Of a DNA stretch of 64,000 nt, positions 44,805 through 53,520 are shown piece by piece. The notes under the pieces are model-generated. The model had not been told where the DNA came from. It saw only the letters and a program-made list of their open reading frames with translations, and ran no database searches. Origin of the DNA: Halalkalibacter akibai JCM 9157 (GTDB lineage: Bacteria > Bacillota > Bacilli > Bacillales > Bacillaceae_D); assembly GCF_000513135.1 (NCBI RefSeq), contig NZ_BAUV01000007.1, positions 1 to 64,000 of the forward strand, given 5' to 3'. Numbering within the stretch: the stretch's first letter is position 1; each line of letters opens with the position of its first letter. The position numbers and the translations under genes are program-made.

Positions 44805-44831
44805 ACATATTTAAACGTATTGCATAGGCTA
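44805..44831 (+). promoter_or_regulatory. sigma-K-like promoter of the YjcZ gene
   Basis: AC (44805-44806), 16 bases, CATAGGCTA (44823-44831) fits the sigma-K pattern AC-N16-CATANNNTA, about 47 bases before the start codon. Confidence 0.7.
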
Positions 44832-44877
44832 ACAAGTGTGAAGGGCAGTTTCACTAAGAAAAAAAGGAGTGTTATAA

Positions 44878-45021
44878 ATGACAACCGTAACAGGGTACTC
44901 AGGTGGATTTCCATTAATTGTTGTTTTATTTATTTTATTAGTTATTGTTGGTGCAAGTTGGGCTGGAACTGGGTATGGTGCAGATTATGCACCAACGTAT
45001 GGCTATGGATACGGTTATTAA
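44878..45021 (+). CDS. YjcZ-family tiny sporulation membrane protein
   Basis: A 47-residue protein: one membrane segment 'FPLIVVLFILLVIVGASW', the signature of the YjcZ/SscA tiny spore proteins, followed by a Gly/Tyr-rich tail ending 'YGYGYGY'. Such proteins are made in the mother cell and help spore coat assembly. ATG preceded by AAAAAGGAG and by a sigma-K-like promoter. A strong terminator follows. Confidence 0.92.
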   Translation: MTTVTGYSGGFPLIVVLFILLVIVGASWAGTGYGADYAPTYGYGYGY

Positions 45022-45026
45022 GTTAC

Positions 45027-45058
45027 AAGCAGCACGTCGTTAATTTGACGTGCTGCTT
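45027..45058. terminator. terminator after the YjcZ gene
   Basis: Perfect stem AAGCAGCACGTC / GACGTGCTGCTT with an eight-base loop; short T-run only. Confidence 0.8.
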
Positions 45059-45096
45059 GTTATATTGCAATTAGATAACAGTTGCTCCTTAATCCT

Positions 45097-45357
45097 TTAG
45101 ATCCACCATAAAGCAGAGCCTAAGGCTAAACCACCAATTGCAGCTAAAGCAATTGGGAACCCTAATCCAAAGCCAGGGCGACCCCAGCCCCAGCCCCAAC
45201 CGTAGCCGAAACCGCCGAATTGACTAGTTCCAGTTGGTTGCAAGTAAACATGAGTATCTGTAACATGTGTAATTGTTCCTGTATATCTCTTCCCATCAAG
45301 ACAAGAAATTGTTACAACTTTTCCACGATAGCGACAACAAAGATCGTAATAAGACAA
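45097..45357 (-). CDS. small protein: Sm/SH3-like head, Gly/Trp-rich linker, membrane tail
   Basis: An 86-residue protein of unknown function in three parts. Residues 10-42 ('GKVVTISCLDGKRYTGTITH', then 'HVYLQPTG') look like an Sm- or SH3-type beta barrel. Residues 45-66 are a Gly/Trp/Phe-rich segment ('FGYGWGWGWGRPGFGLGF'). The last 20 residues form one membrane segment. TTG start with GGGAGAGAG upstream. It neighbours a sigma-K-type spore gene, so a spore-envelope role is plausible but unproven. Confidence 0.75.
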   Translation of the reverse strand: MSYYDLCCRYRGKVVTISCLDGKRYTGTITHVTDTHVYLQPTGTSQFGGFGYGWGWGWGRPGFGLGFPIALAAIGGLALGSALWWI

Positions 45358-45525
45358 GACATCTCTCTCCCTTCGTTAATAAACGTTCACTTTTATACTA
45401 TTTTAAGAACCGATATTTGTTTGTGAATAGGCCTAATTCCGAAGCAAAATCAGCATTTGTCTTGGAAGAACCTGTTTAAAACATCTACATAGAATAGTAG
45501 AGAAGACAGAAGTGGGAGTGAATCA

Positions 45526-46230
45526 ATGAAAAAATATAGTTATATCGATTTCTTGGCGGAATTTGGAGTGAGAGGTGCACATCCTGGTGGTATGGAGGCA
45601 ACAAAATATATCATGCAAAAAACAAACTTAAAAAAAGGGGCAGCGGTTCTTGATGTAGGGTGTGGAACGGGAGAAACGGCTTGCTACTTATCTAATCAAC
45701 ACCATTTTAAAGTTTGTGCACTAGAAAAACATCCTATCATGTTAAAGAAAGCAAAAGAGCGATTTGAAAAAGAGTCACCAACAATTCAGTTAGTTGCTGG
45801 TTCAATTGAAAACATGCCTTTTGAGCAAAATAGGTTTGATCTGATTTTAGTAGAATCGGTTCTTTCTTTCGTAGAGGCTCGAAAAGCACTGGTAGAATGT
45901 TTTCGAGTTTTGAAAAAAAATGGAACTTTAATTATAAATGAAATGACGTTATTGGACGTGTTATCTCAAGAAGAAGTGGCGAAAATAAAACAATTTTATC
46001 AACTGACCGGCTGTTTCAATGAGCAAGAATGGAAACAATTACTGGTAGAAGCAGGGTTTAAACAGATAGAAAAATGCCAAGTTAGTTTAACTGACAATGA
46101 TAAAGTTAATGAATTAGAACTTAGCCCTAATATGGACCTTGAGCTATTTGATATTCTAGATGAGCATGATAGTCTCTTAGAAGAATTCAAGGGAAGAATG
46201 GGGAATGTTGTGTTATTTTCTAGAAAATAA
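45526..46230 (+). CDS. SAM-dependent methyltransferase, class I
   Basis: A 234-residue Rossmann methyltransferase: motif I 'VLDVGCGTGETACYL', acidic end of strand 2 in 'VCALEKHP', 'GSIENMPFEQNRFDLIL', and 'FRVLKKNGTLIINEM'. It resembles the UbiE/Methyltransf_11 group. The substrate cannot be inferred and no pathway genes lie beside it. ATG behind GTGGGAGTG. Confidence 0.87.
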   Translation: MKKYSYIDFLAEFGVRGAHPGGMEATKYIMQKTNLKKGAAVLDVGCGTGETACYLSNQHHFKVCALEKHPIMLKKAKERFEKESPTIQLVAGSIENMPFEQNRFDLILVESVLSFVEARKALVECFRVLKKNGTLIINEMTLLDVLSQEEVAKIKQFYQLTGCFNEQEWKQLLVEAGFKQIEKCQVSLTDNDKVNELELSPNMDLELFDILDEHDSLLEEFKGRMGNVVLFSRK

Positions 46231-46246
46231 CATAATCACTATGAAG

Positions 46247-46280
46247 AAGGTTTACTTAATCCTAGGACTAAGTAAACCTT
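46247..46280. terminator. bidirectional terminator
   Basis: Stem AAGGTTTACTTA / TAAGTAAACCTT between convergent genes. Confidence 0.82.
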
Positions 46281-46290
46281 TGCTAGTTAG

Positions 46291-47730
46291 TTATTTTTTT
46301 TCAGCAGCATTGCCATTACTGTTTCCGATTCCATTTCCGTTATTTCCTCTTGTTAATACTTTAAGACCTTGTCCCATATCGGAAGCTAATACGTAATTGC
46401 GATCTACAAAGACGCCCCAAACATCAGCGTTTTCAGGAGTGTATTGACCAATTTGCTCTGGGTTACTTGGATCCGTAATATCAACCATTACAACCCCACC
46501 CGAGTAATAAGATAGATAAAGAGTGTTTCCGTGAACTTTAGGATCATGTACTGTTTTTGCGAAAGTGGTTCTACCAGCTGAAGTAGGAGGGATATCATAC
46601 GTTAAATCAGTGGTAAATTCGCTTAATAATTTTGGATTAGTTTTATCTTTAATATCAAAGATACGTGTATAACCGTAAGCACTTTCATAACCTGCACCTA
46701 CTGGATTAGAAACTTCACGAGTTTCAATTAACACAGTACCACCTTTTGCTAGTGCAGCCGAGTGAGCAGAGCCCTTTTGATTGTCTCTATATTCTGTACG
46801 ACCAAGAAACACAGGATTTTCTGGATCTTTAATATCAAAGATGACTGTTCCTAAGTCCCACATAGATACATAGGCATGTTGAGCATTGTTGTCTGTAATA
46901 ACACTGTGATTGAAGGCAGGTCTTGTTTTTCCATCTGGAGCAGCCCAGTGGTAACCATTGAAGTCACTAGCCACTTCAGGAAGATCACGTGGATCCCATT
47001 GCCATAATTTCTTAGGTTCTGCAGGATTCGTTACATCAATAATCTGGAAATCCTTTTCGACTCCGTGCGTGTAATAATCAGCATAAGGATTTGATAAAAG
47101 CACAAGAGCGCGATTTCCTTGAGTTGTTAAGTATAATTCATGAGTACCTGTAATAGTACGAGGTAAGTCATAAAACCCTAATTTTATTGGATTTGTAGGA
47201 TCGGTAACATCATATAGCAACATGCCACCTTTACTATTAGGACGATTCACATTATTTCTAGAAGTTTGTTGAACACTCACTGCAGCTAAATCGCCTTTAA
47301 AGTGCGGAGTGTTTACAGATTTAACGATTACTTTTTCTTGCCATGTTTGAGGGATATCATCTGCGAACGTAGCTACTTCTACTGGGTTTGAAGGATCTTT
47401 TAGATCAAATACACGAACCCCACCATTGGCGCCGTTAGCCGTATGAGTCCCTAAGTATGCATATCCTTTATGAGCATATACATCTGCAGTGTTATTTTGA
47501 ATACCATTTTTTAAACTAAGTTGCACCGCAGCAGCTTCTTTAAAATTACCAACATTCTTTGATCCCGATAAACTCGCGCTTAAATTCTGAACTTGTAAAT
47601 CAGTATAAACTTGTCTTTCTCCTTTTGATACATCGTGCTCAAGGGCATCATGTGCATAAGCTGGCGCAAGTCCGCCAAGTGTAATTGTACCAATTAAAGC
47701 AGTTGTCACTAGAAAATTTTTCTTCTTCAA
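46291..47730 (-). CDS. secreted LVIVD-repeat beta-propeller-like protein
   Basis: A 479-residue exported protein: signal peptide ending near 'PAYAHD' (about 26), then repeats of the LVIVD type, recognisable by 'VFDLKDPSNPVEVATF', 'LYDVTDPTNPIKLGFY', 'IIDVTNPAEPKKLWQW', 'IFDIKDPENPVFLGRT' and 'MVDITDPSNPEQIGQY'. The repeats probably build a propeller; the family has no firm function, with adhesion or wall roles suggested. The tail is Gly/Asn-rich ('GNNGNGIGNSNGN'). TTG start behind GGAGGGG. Confidence 0.9.
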   Translation of the reverse strand: MKKKNFLVTTALIGTITLGGLAPAYAHDALEHDVSKGERQVYTDLQVQNLSASLSGSKNVGNFKEAAAVQLSLKNGIQNNTADVYAHKGYAYLGTHTANGANGGVRVFDLKDPSNPVEVATFADDIPQTWQEKVIVKSVNTPHFKGDLAAVSVQQTSRNNVNRPNSKGGMLLYDVTDPTNPIKLGFYDLPRTITGTHELYLTTQGNRALVLLSNPYADYYTHGVEKDFQIIDVTNPAEPKKLWQWDPRDLPEVASDFNGYHWAAPDGKTRPAFNHSVITDNNAQHAYVSMWDLGTVIFDIKDPENPVFLGRTEYRDNQKGSAHSAALAKGGTVLIETREVSNPVGAGYESAYGYTRIFDIKDKTNPKLLSEFTTDLTYDIPPTSAGRTTFAKTVHDPKVHGNTLYLSYYSGGVVMVDITDPSNPEQIGQYTPENADVWGVFVDRNYVLASDMGQGLKVLTRGNNGNGIGNSNGNAAEKK

Positions 47731-48516
47731 AAAAACCCCTCCAATATTTAATTTGGTTACAAGAGAAGTATAAAATGAAGTGAGAATTTTGCCTATAGAG
47801 GTCGTTATACTAAAATAATATCGACTTATGCTTTCTCAGTAATAATACCTATTTTGATATAAAAAAAACTTGTAGTTAACGGGATATTTTGGTTTTATTG
47901 TAAGAAAATCTTTCTGTAAACGGGTCTTAAACCCTTGTTGTAAGAGTCTTATGCTAGGTTATTTGAAGTGTTTTCATATAGAAGGATACACAATTTATTT
48001 AGGAACACTAATTTTATCAGACTTTAGTAAATAAGAAGGATGATGACCAAAAAAATCATCCAAAAGACTTATCCAATAAGGATTTTCACTCATTATTTTC
48101 AAGAAATTAAAATTTATCTTGTTTTTTGTCTAAAAATTGTGATAATTGTATAAAGGAATTAATTAAGCAATCGAAAAAGTAATACTTATTACTTATTAAT
48201 TTCCGAAATAACTAGGTATATTCTCTCTGCTTTAAACATCTTAACAGTAGTTAGGTTAAATAAGTTTAAAGTGATGTTTTAAATATTTTAGTATAGTACA
48301 GAGGGAATTTCTTTCCATTTAATTAGTGTTTTTATGATAGTAGCTTTATTTCTTAACGAAATAACTCTTTAAAGAATTAAGCAAGAAACTTGAAACCGAG
48401 AGAAAATAACTTTAAAGTAAGATAAGAATTGAATGTTGACTTCTATGATTAGATTAGGTTACTTTTTAATAATAACGAAAACAAGGAATTATAAGTAAAG
48501 AGAGGCCGGAAATATA
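47731..48516. other. 786-bp AT-rich gene-free region before zwf
   Basis: The longest empty stretch of the window. It is strongly AT-rich, with no protein-like frame. A hairpin GGATGAT / ATCATCC lies at 48038-48061, and TTGACT near 48436 could be the -35 of a zwf promoter with a poor -10. I see no riboswitch consensus. Confidence 0.45.
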
Positions 48517-50001
48517 ATGAAAAACCTAGAAAATCCTAAAACTTCTTTAGTTATTTTTGGTGTAACGGGGGATTTAGCCAAAAGAAAGTTATTCCCGTCC
48601 ATCTTTAAATTATTTAAAAATGGTAAATTATCTGAAGAATTTACTGTTGTAGGCGTAGCTAGAAGAGATTGGACAAATGAAGTTCTTCGTGAAGCAGTTG
48701 CCAACTCATTACCATCTGGTGAAGAAGCTGCACTTGTTGATAAATTTTGTTCTCATTTTCATTACTTGCCATTTGATGTTACCAACAAAGAATCTTATCG
48801 TGATCTAGATTCATTATTAGGTCAATTGGAGAATGATTATAACATTCCTGGAAATCGAATTTTTTATATGGCTATGTCTCCAGAGTATTTTGGTACAATT
48901 GCTTTGAACTTGAAGACCGAGAGGGTAACAGAGACTAATGGTTGGACGAGATTGATTATTGAAAAACCTTTTGGACGAGATTTACCGTCAGCCGAGAAAT
49001 TAAATAATGAAATTCGAGAAGCTTTTTCTGAGGATGAGATCTACCGTATTGATCACTATCTCGGAAAAGATATGGTTCAAAACATCGAAGTCATAAGGTT
49101 CGCGAATGCAATATTTGAGCCGTTATGGAATAACCAATACATATCTAACATTCAAATAACCTCAAGTGAAACGCTTGGAGTTGAGGATCGAGGCGGGTAT
49201 TATGAAACGTCAGGTGCTCTAAGAGATATGGTTCAGAATCATATGTTACAAATGGTTTCATTGTTAGCGATGGAACCACCAATTAGATTGACGACAGATG
49301 AAATTAGAAGCGAGAAAATAAAAGTTCTTCGTGCTCTAAGAGATTTTACACCTGAGCAAGCACCTTCTTATTTTGTAAGAGGTCAGTATGAATCAGGTTT
49401 AATAGGCAATGATTCAGTCATTGGTTATCGTGAAGAGAAGAATGTAGATCCTGAGTCGATTACGGAGACTTACGTAGCAGGTAAGTTGTTAATTGATAAT
49501 CATCGTTGGGCAGGTGTTCCTTTTTACATTCGAACAGGTAAACGATTAAAGGAGAAGTCCACAAAGATAGTGATCCAGTTCAAGGAAAGACCAATGAATT
49601 TATATTATAGTGAAAATGCAAAAATGAATTCCAATTTACTGATTATTTCAATTCAACCAGATGAAGGAATTACTCTTCATTTAAATGGCAAAAAAGTTGG
49701 AACATCTGGTGAAACAACACCTGTAGAATTAGATTATTGCCATGATTGTGTTGATACGTCCAACACACCAGAGGCTTATGAGCGTTTAATATATGATTGT
49801 ATCCAAGGTGACGCAACTAATTTTGCTCACTGGGATGAAGTAGACTTATCTTGGACGTTTATTGACGCTATTTCAAAGGCTTGGGAGAGTAGAGAGGTTC
49901 CTGTGGCTAAATATGAAGCTGGTACAATGGGTCCAAAAGAAGCAGACGATTTGCTAGAGGCAGATGGATTTCATTGGTGGCCAATCATTACGCGTCACTA
50001 A
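48517..50001 (+). CDS. zwf: glucose-6-phosphate 1-dehydrogenase
   Basis: A 494-residue enzyme of full family length: NADP loop 'GVTGDLAKRKLFPS', the substrate and active-site block 'RIDHYLGKD', 'EKPFGRD', 'YYETSGALRDMVQNH' and 'PFYIRTGKRL'. It oxidises glucose 6-phosphate to 6-phosphogluconolactone with NADP+, opening the pentose phosphate pathway. ATG behind AGAGAGG. Terminator directly after. Confidence 0.97.
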   Translation: MKNLENPKTSLVIFGVTGDLAKRKLFPSIFKLFKNGKLSEEFTVVGVARRDWTNEVLREAVANSLPSGEEAALVDKFCSHFHYLPFDVTNKESYRDLDSLLGQLENDYNIPGNRIFYMAMSPEYFGTIALNLKTERVTETNGWTRLIIEKPFGRDLPSAEKLNNEIREAFSEDEIYRIDHYLGKDMVQNIEVIRFANAIFEPLWNNQYISNIQITSSETLGVEDRGGYYETSGALRDMVQNHMLQMVSLLAMEPPIRLTTDEIRSEKIKVLRALRDFTPEQAPSYFVRGQYESGLIGNDSVIGYREEKNVDPESITETYVAGKLLIDNHRWAGVPFYIRTGKRLKEKSTKIVIQFKERPMNLYYSENAKMNSNLLIISIQPDEGITLHLNGKKVGTSGETTPVELDYCHDCVDTSNTPEAYERLIYDCIQGDATNFAHWDEVDLSWTFIDAISKAWESREVPVAKYEAGTMGPKEADDLLEADGFHWWPIITRH

Positions 50002-50021
50002 ATGGATAAACAATACGATTG

Positions 50022-50049
50022 AGACATGTGAAACCTCACATGTCTTTTT
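50022..50049 (+). terminator. intrinsic terminator after zwf
   Basis: Stem AGACATGTGA / TCACATGTCT with a four-base loop and T5. It ends 17 bases before the exonuclease start. Confidence 0.85.
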
Positions 50050-50066
50050 GTAAGGGGATATGCACA

Positions 50067-50933
50067 ATGGAGAAAAATAAAATATTAATTGTCGACGGGA
50101 TGGCATTATTGTTTCGAGCTTTTTTTGCAACGGCTATGAGTGGATATTATATGGTTAATAGTAAAGGTGTACCAACCAATGCTATACACGGATTTGTGAA
50201 GCATTTATTTACGGCTGTTAATACGCATCAACCAACACATGTCATTTGCTGTTGGGATATGGGAAGTGTAACTTACAGAAATGAAATATTCTCTGATTAT
50301 AAGGCGAATAGAGGGGAACCACCAGTAGAACTAATCCCGCAATTTGATCTTGTAAAAGAAGTCGTTGACGAACTTAATATTCCGAATATAGGTCTTGCTG
50401 GATATGAAGCAGATGATTGTATAGGCACTTTAACGAAGGAGCTTAGTCTAGAATCGGAAGTAATGATTTTAACAGGCGATCAGGATATTCTTCAGTTATT
50501 AGATAAGAATGTTACGGTAGCTCTTTTAAAAAAGGGTTATGGAAATTATGCAATATACGATGAAAGTGTATTCTTTGAAGAAAAAGGAATCCGTCCTAAG
50601 CAGATGGTCGACTTAAAAGCATTAATGGGTGATACGAGTGATAATTATCCAGGAGTTAAAGGGATTGGGGAAAAAACAGCTTTGCGCTTACTGCAAACTC
50701 ATGAAACCATTGAGGGCATTTTAGATAATCTCCCGGTGTTAACAAAAGGTCAGCGACAGAAAATAGAGAGTGATCTTGAAATGCTACATTTAAGTAGAAA
50801 ACTAGCAGCTATTCATTGTGAAGTCGATGTTTGTTGTTCGTTAGAGGATGCTATCCTTAATATTAATCAAGAGAGAATGCTTGCCAAATTTAAAGAATTA
50901 GAACTTAGAAACTTAGATAACATTCTTAAATAA
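50067..50933 (+). CDS. 5'-3' exonuclease (YpcP-like FEN family)
   Basis: A 288-residue flap/5'-nuclease homologous to the N-terminal domain of DNA polymerase I: 'LIVDGMALLFRAFF', 'CWDMGSVTYRNEIFSDYKA', 'GYEADDCIGTL', 'LTGDQDILQLL', 'LMGDTSDNYPGVKGIGEKT' give the metal-binding acids and the H3TH motif. Expected roles are Okazaki RNA removal and repair. The ATG at 50067 with AAGGGG nine bases upstream is used; the frame is open further up but through the zwf terminator. Confidence 0.93.
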   Translation: MEKNKILIVDGMALLFRAFFATAMSGYYMVNSKGVPTNAIHGFVKHLFTAVNTHQPTHVICCWDMGSVTYRNEIFSDYKANRGEPPVELIPQFDLVKEVVDELNIPNIGLAGYEADDCIGTLTKELSLESEVMILTGDQDILQLLDKNVTVALLKKGYGNYAIYDESVFFEEKGIRPKQMVDLKALMGDTSDNYPGVKGIGEKTALRLLQTHETIEGILDNLPVLTKGQRQKIESDLEMLHLSRKLAAIHCEVDVCCSLEDAILNINQERMLAKFKELELRNLDNILK

Positions 50934-50938
50934 TTTTT

Positions 50939-50967
50939 GTATATTTTAAGAGTAACATCACATAATA
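50939..50967 (+). promoter_or_regulatory. sigma-G promoter of the first SASP gene
   Basis: GTATA (50939-50943), 17 bases, CATAATA (50961-50967): a full match to the sigma-G pattern GHATR and CATNHTA, 33 bases before the start codon. Confidence 0.8.
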
Positions 50968-51000
50968 GTTATTGAAAATAAAAAAGCGAGGTGAAAGAGA

Positions 51001-51201
51001 ATGGCAAACAGCAATAACAACCTTCTAGTACCAGGAGTTGAACAAGCACTTGATCAAATGAAGTATGAGATTGCACAAGAGTTTGGTGTTCATCTTGGTG
51101 CCGATGCAACAGCACGTGCTAACGGCTCTGTTGGTGGCGAAATCACTAAGCGATTAGTTCAACAAGCTGAACAACAGCTTGGTGGATCACAACTTCAATA
51201 A
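51001..51201 (+). CDS. alpha/beta-type small acid-soluble spore protein 1
   Basis: A 66-residue classical alpha/beta SASP: '[20 protein letters not shown]' with the GPR cleavage region 'IAQEFGV', then '[20 protein letters not shown]'. These proteins coat spore DNA and protect it from heat, UV and chemicals, and are digested on germination. ATG with GAGGTG upstream and a sigma-G promoter. A near-identical second copy lies at 53521. Confidence 0.97.
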   Translation: MANSNNNLLVPGVEQALDQMKYEIAQEFGVHLGADATARANGSVGGEITKRLVQQAEQQLGGSQLQ

Positions 51202-51221
51202 CATGTAACTGTAAAAAACAG

Positions 51222-51255
51222 CTTGAACTTCTTAAAAGAAGTTCAAGTTGTTTTT
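51222..51255. terminator. terminator between SASP and Fsr genes
   Basis: Perfect stem CTTGAACTTCTT / AAGAAGTTCAAG with a two-base loop; serves the SASP gene and reaches the end of the convergent MFS gene. Confidence 0.82.
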
Positions 51256-52480
51256 AAGTTGCGTTGTTTTCCTCAATCCATTGATCTGAAGGTAAAAAAA
51301 ACGTTAATATTCCAAGTAATGGTAAAGAGAAAGTGAAGAGAATCGTCTTAGTTAAGCCAAAACTATCTGCCATTATCCCCAAGGCTACAGAACCAACAGC
51401 ACCCATCCCAAAAGCTAACCCCACAATTAAACCAGATACCATTCCAATTCGCCCTGGCACAAGTTCTTGAGCGTAGACAACAGAAACGGAAAAGCTTGAT
51501 AAGATAATAAATCCAATAATAAAAACGAGGGGGTAGGCAAGTATTGGACCAACATGGGGAAGCAATAATGTTAATGGCGCAGAACCTAACATTGATAACA
51601 TGATAATGTTCTTTTTCCCGTATCGGTCGGCCAATGGCCCACCTGCAAATGTACCTAATGCACCTGCTGCTAAGAAAATAAATAAATATATTTGTGCTTG
51701 AGCAATCGTCACTTCGTATTGGTTAATGACATAAAAGCTATAAAAGCTTGTCATTCCTGCATGGAACCATGATCTAGCAAAAACTAAGAAGACAAGCAAA
51801 CAAATGGCATAAACAACTGTTCGATGGATGTTCTTAGATTGTTTTTTCTTTTTTTTATTTGATGGGGCAAAAGTGTTGATGGAGATTTGTATTGTGTACC
51901 ATCGAGCTATATAAATTAACAGACCTATCGCTACTGCTGCTACGAGCGTGAACCAGATTGAACCAAACTGTCCAAACGGAACAAGAATTAGCGCTGTAAT
52001 CAAAGGAGCCAGAGCTTGCCCAGCATTTCCACCTACTTGATAAATGGATTGAGCTAAACCTCGTCGTCCTCCAGCTGCCATATAAGCAACACGAGACCCT
52101 TCAGGATGAAAAACCGCTGAACCTAAACCAATAAATAAAACGGAAATGACTACAAATATAAACGAAGGAGCAAAAGCAATCCCTAAAACTCCCAAAAAGG
52201 TAAAGCACAAGCCAAAAGGAAGAGCATATGGACTAGGCTTTTTATCGGTATAGGCGCCGACAACTGGTTGTATTAAGGAGGATGTAAGATTTAAGGTGAA
52301 TGCTATCAATCCTAATTGCGTGAAAGTAAGTCCCATTGATTGTTCTAAAATAGGGAACATGGCAGGAACTAGTGATTGTATTGCATCATTTAGTAAATGA
52401 ACCAATCCAATAATATATAAAATCGGGTAAGCGGTTTGTTGAACAGATTCTTCAACGTGTCGTACTTGTTGGGTTTGCAT
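51254..52480 (-). CDS. MFS transporter, fosmidomycin-resistance (Fsr) type
   Basis: A 408-residue, 12-segment MFS protein with the Fsr hallmarks 'GLVHLLNDAIQSLVPAMFPI', 'GLGSAVFHPEGSRVAYMAA', 'RRGLAQSIYQVGGNAGQALAP' split across helices, and 'FAGGPLADRYGKKN'. Fsr exports fosmidomycin in E. coli; the native substrate is unknown. A basic linker (KKKKKQSK) lies at about 203-210. ATG behind AGAAGG. Confidence 0.9.
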   Translation of the reverse strand: MQTQQVRHVEESVQQTAYPILYIIGLVHLLNDAIQSLVPAMFPILEQSMGLTFTQLGLIAFTLNLTSSLIQPVVGAYTDKKPSPYALPFGLCFTFLGVLGIAFAPSFIFVVISVLFIGLGSAVFHPEGSRVAYMAAGGRRGLAQSIYQVGGNAGQALAPLITALILVPFGQFGSIWFTLVAAVAIGLLIYIARWYTIQISINTFAPSNKKKKKQSKNIHRTVVYAICLLVFLVFARSWFHAGMTSFYSFYVINQYEVTIAQAQIYLFIFLAAGALGTFAGGPLADRYGKKNIIMLSMLGSAPLTLLLPHVGPILAYPLVFIIGFIILSSFSVSVVYAQELVPGRIGMVSGLIVGLAFGMGAVGSVALGIMADSFGLTKTILFTFSLPLLGILTFFLPSDQWIEENNAT

Positions 52481-52567
52481 GCAGAACCTTCTTTCTGTAA
52501 TCGAAATGATTAATTAAAAAAAGACGCAATTTCTAAAAACAAAAAATCTTATAATTGTTTATTCAAT

Positions 52568-52972
52568 TTAACTAGTTCTTTTATGCTTCCACATTAAATA
52601 TCGAAATCGAATAGTACACCCGATACAAAATCCAAGAAGAGCTACACCGGCTGCAACAATAACCATTATACTAAATAGATAACCTAAAACTTCAAAACCA
52701 AAAACAAAGCTAAGAATAGATATTCCTAAGCAGATTGTTGCAATCCATTGATTAAATTGTTGTTGTGCTTTGTCTTCTTGAATGTACAGATTTTTAGGTT
52801 TTCTTAAAAGTCCTTTCCCTAAGATCATGATTATGTTCTTGTTTGTAGCCAATGCTAGAGCGCCAATGATAAATGGAAGAAATAAAATATATTTTGTTAA
52901 AATTAATCCCATTATAGTAGTTACGACGATAAAAAGTTGATTAATTTGGACTAAAGGTTTTGGTATTCCCAT
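52568..52972 (-). CDS. DUF4395-family membrane protein
   Basis: A 134-residue protein with four membrane segments. The start 'GIPKPLVQINQLFIVVTTIM' is typical of DUF4395, whose members have no defined role. ATG behind AAAAGGAGAG. The Fsr gene follows after 87 bases on the same strand and may be co-transcribed. Confidence 0.8.
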   Translation of the reverse strand: MGIPKPLVQINQLFIVVTTIMGLILTKYILFLPFIIGALALATNKNIIMILGKGLLRKPKNLYIQEDKAQQQFNQWIATICLGISILSFVFGFEVLGYLFSIMVIVAAGVALLGFCIGCTIRFRYLMWKHKRTS

Positions 52973-53140
52973 GTGATCTCTCCTTTTTGTTAAATTATAA
53001 ATGAAGTCCCGTGATTATTCACGTAATTTCGTACGGTAACTAGAGGAATACGAATATTATTTTGTTGCTTATCCCTAATTGTATGGATAATTACTCTTCT
53101 GAAACACTTCATTAAGATTAAAAAACTAAATCAAATACTC

Positions 53141-53170
53141 GAATGGATTCATAAGAGTTCGGTAATAATA
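53141..53170 (+). promoter_or_regulatory. possible sigma-G promoter of the Asn-rich SASP gene
   Basis: GAATG (53141-53145), 18 bases, AATAATA (53164-53170); -35 fits GHATR, -10 matches four of the five fixed positions of CATNHTA. Confidence 0.45.
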
Positions 53171-53194
53171 AGTTTGGAAAAGGAGGTGGATAAA

Positions 53195-53344
53195 ATGGCT
53201 AAACGTAATAAGAACAATAACAACAACAATAATAACAACAACAATAATGAAGTAGAAAATGCAAATGTGGAATTTGCGAGTGAGAATGACGCACAAGATC
53301 TTAACAACAACAATAATCGCAAAAACCGTAAAAACAACAGATAA
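53195..53344 (+). CDS. Asn-rich gamma-type-like small acid-soluble spore protein
   Basis: A 49-residue protein with a perfect Shine-Dalgarno (AAAGGAGGTG). It has a 12-residue poly-Asn run (7-18), then 'VEFASENDAQD' (25-35), then Asn with Arg/Lys. 'EFASE' is the GPR-protease recognition core of gamma-type SASP (SspE), and the gene lies between two alpha/beta SASP genes. Gamma SASP serve as an amino-acid store for outgrowth. It is shorter than SspE, with one such segment instead of two. Asn codons alternate AAC and AAT, so this is selected protein sequence rather than a simple triplet expansion. Confidence 0.8.
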   Translation: MAKRNKNNNNNNNNNNNNEVENANVEFASENDAQDLNNNNNRKNRKNNR

Positions 53345-53377
53345 CATAGGTTACTAATAGCTGTACACATAACTAAC

Positions 53378-53412
53378 AAGACCTTAGTGTTTTTTAAACT
53401 CTAAGGTCTTTT
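53378..53412 (+). terminator. intrinsic terminator after the Asn-rich SASP gene
   Basis: Stem AAGACCTTAG / CTAAGGTCTT followed by TT. Confidence 0.75.
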
Positions 53413-53459
53413 CGTATTTAAATTAGGAAATTACTAACTTGGTTGCCAAGCTTTTCTTG

Positions 53460-53488
53460 TCATAAGTACTCTCCTATTGCACACGATA
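53460..53488 (+). promoter_or_regulatory. probable sigma-G promoter of the second SASP gene
   Basis: TCATA (53460-53464), 17 bases, CACGATA (53482-53488): one mismatch in each box against GHATR and CATNHTA, same geometry as the first SASP promoter. Confidence 0.55.
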
Positions 53489-53520
53489 AAAGTAGAATAA
53501 GAAAAGAGAGGTGAAACAAA

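Noticed and set aside
47731-48516. Hidden RNA gene or riboswitch in the 786-bp gap before zwf
   Set aside because: No conserved riboswitch core or strong structured block was seen by eye; a covariance search could overturn this.
53195-53344. Simple AAC/AAT triplet expansion with no coding role
   Set aside because: A perfect SD, a start, a SASP protease motif and mixed Asn codons argue for a real gene.
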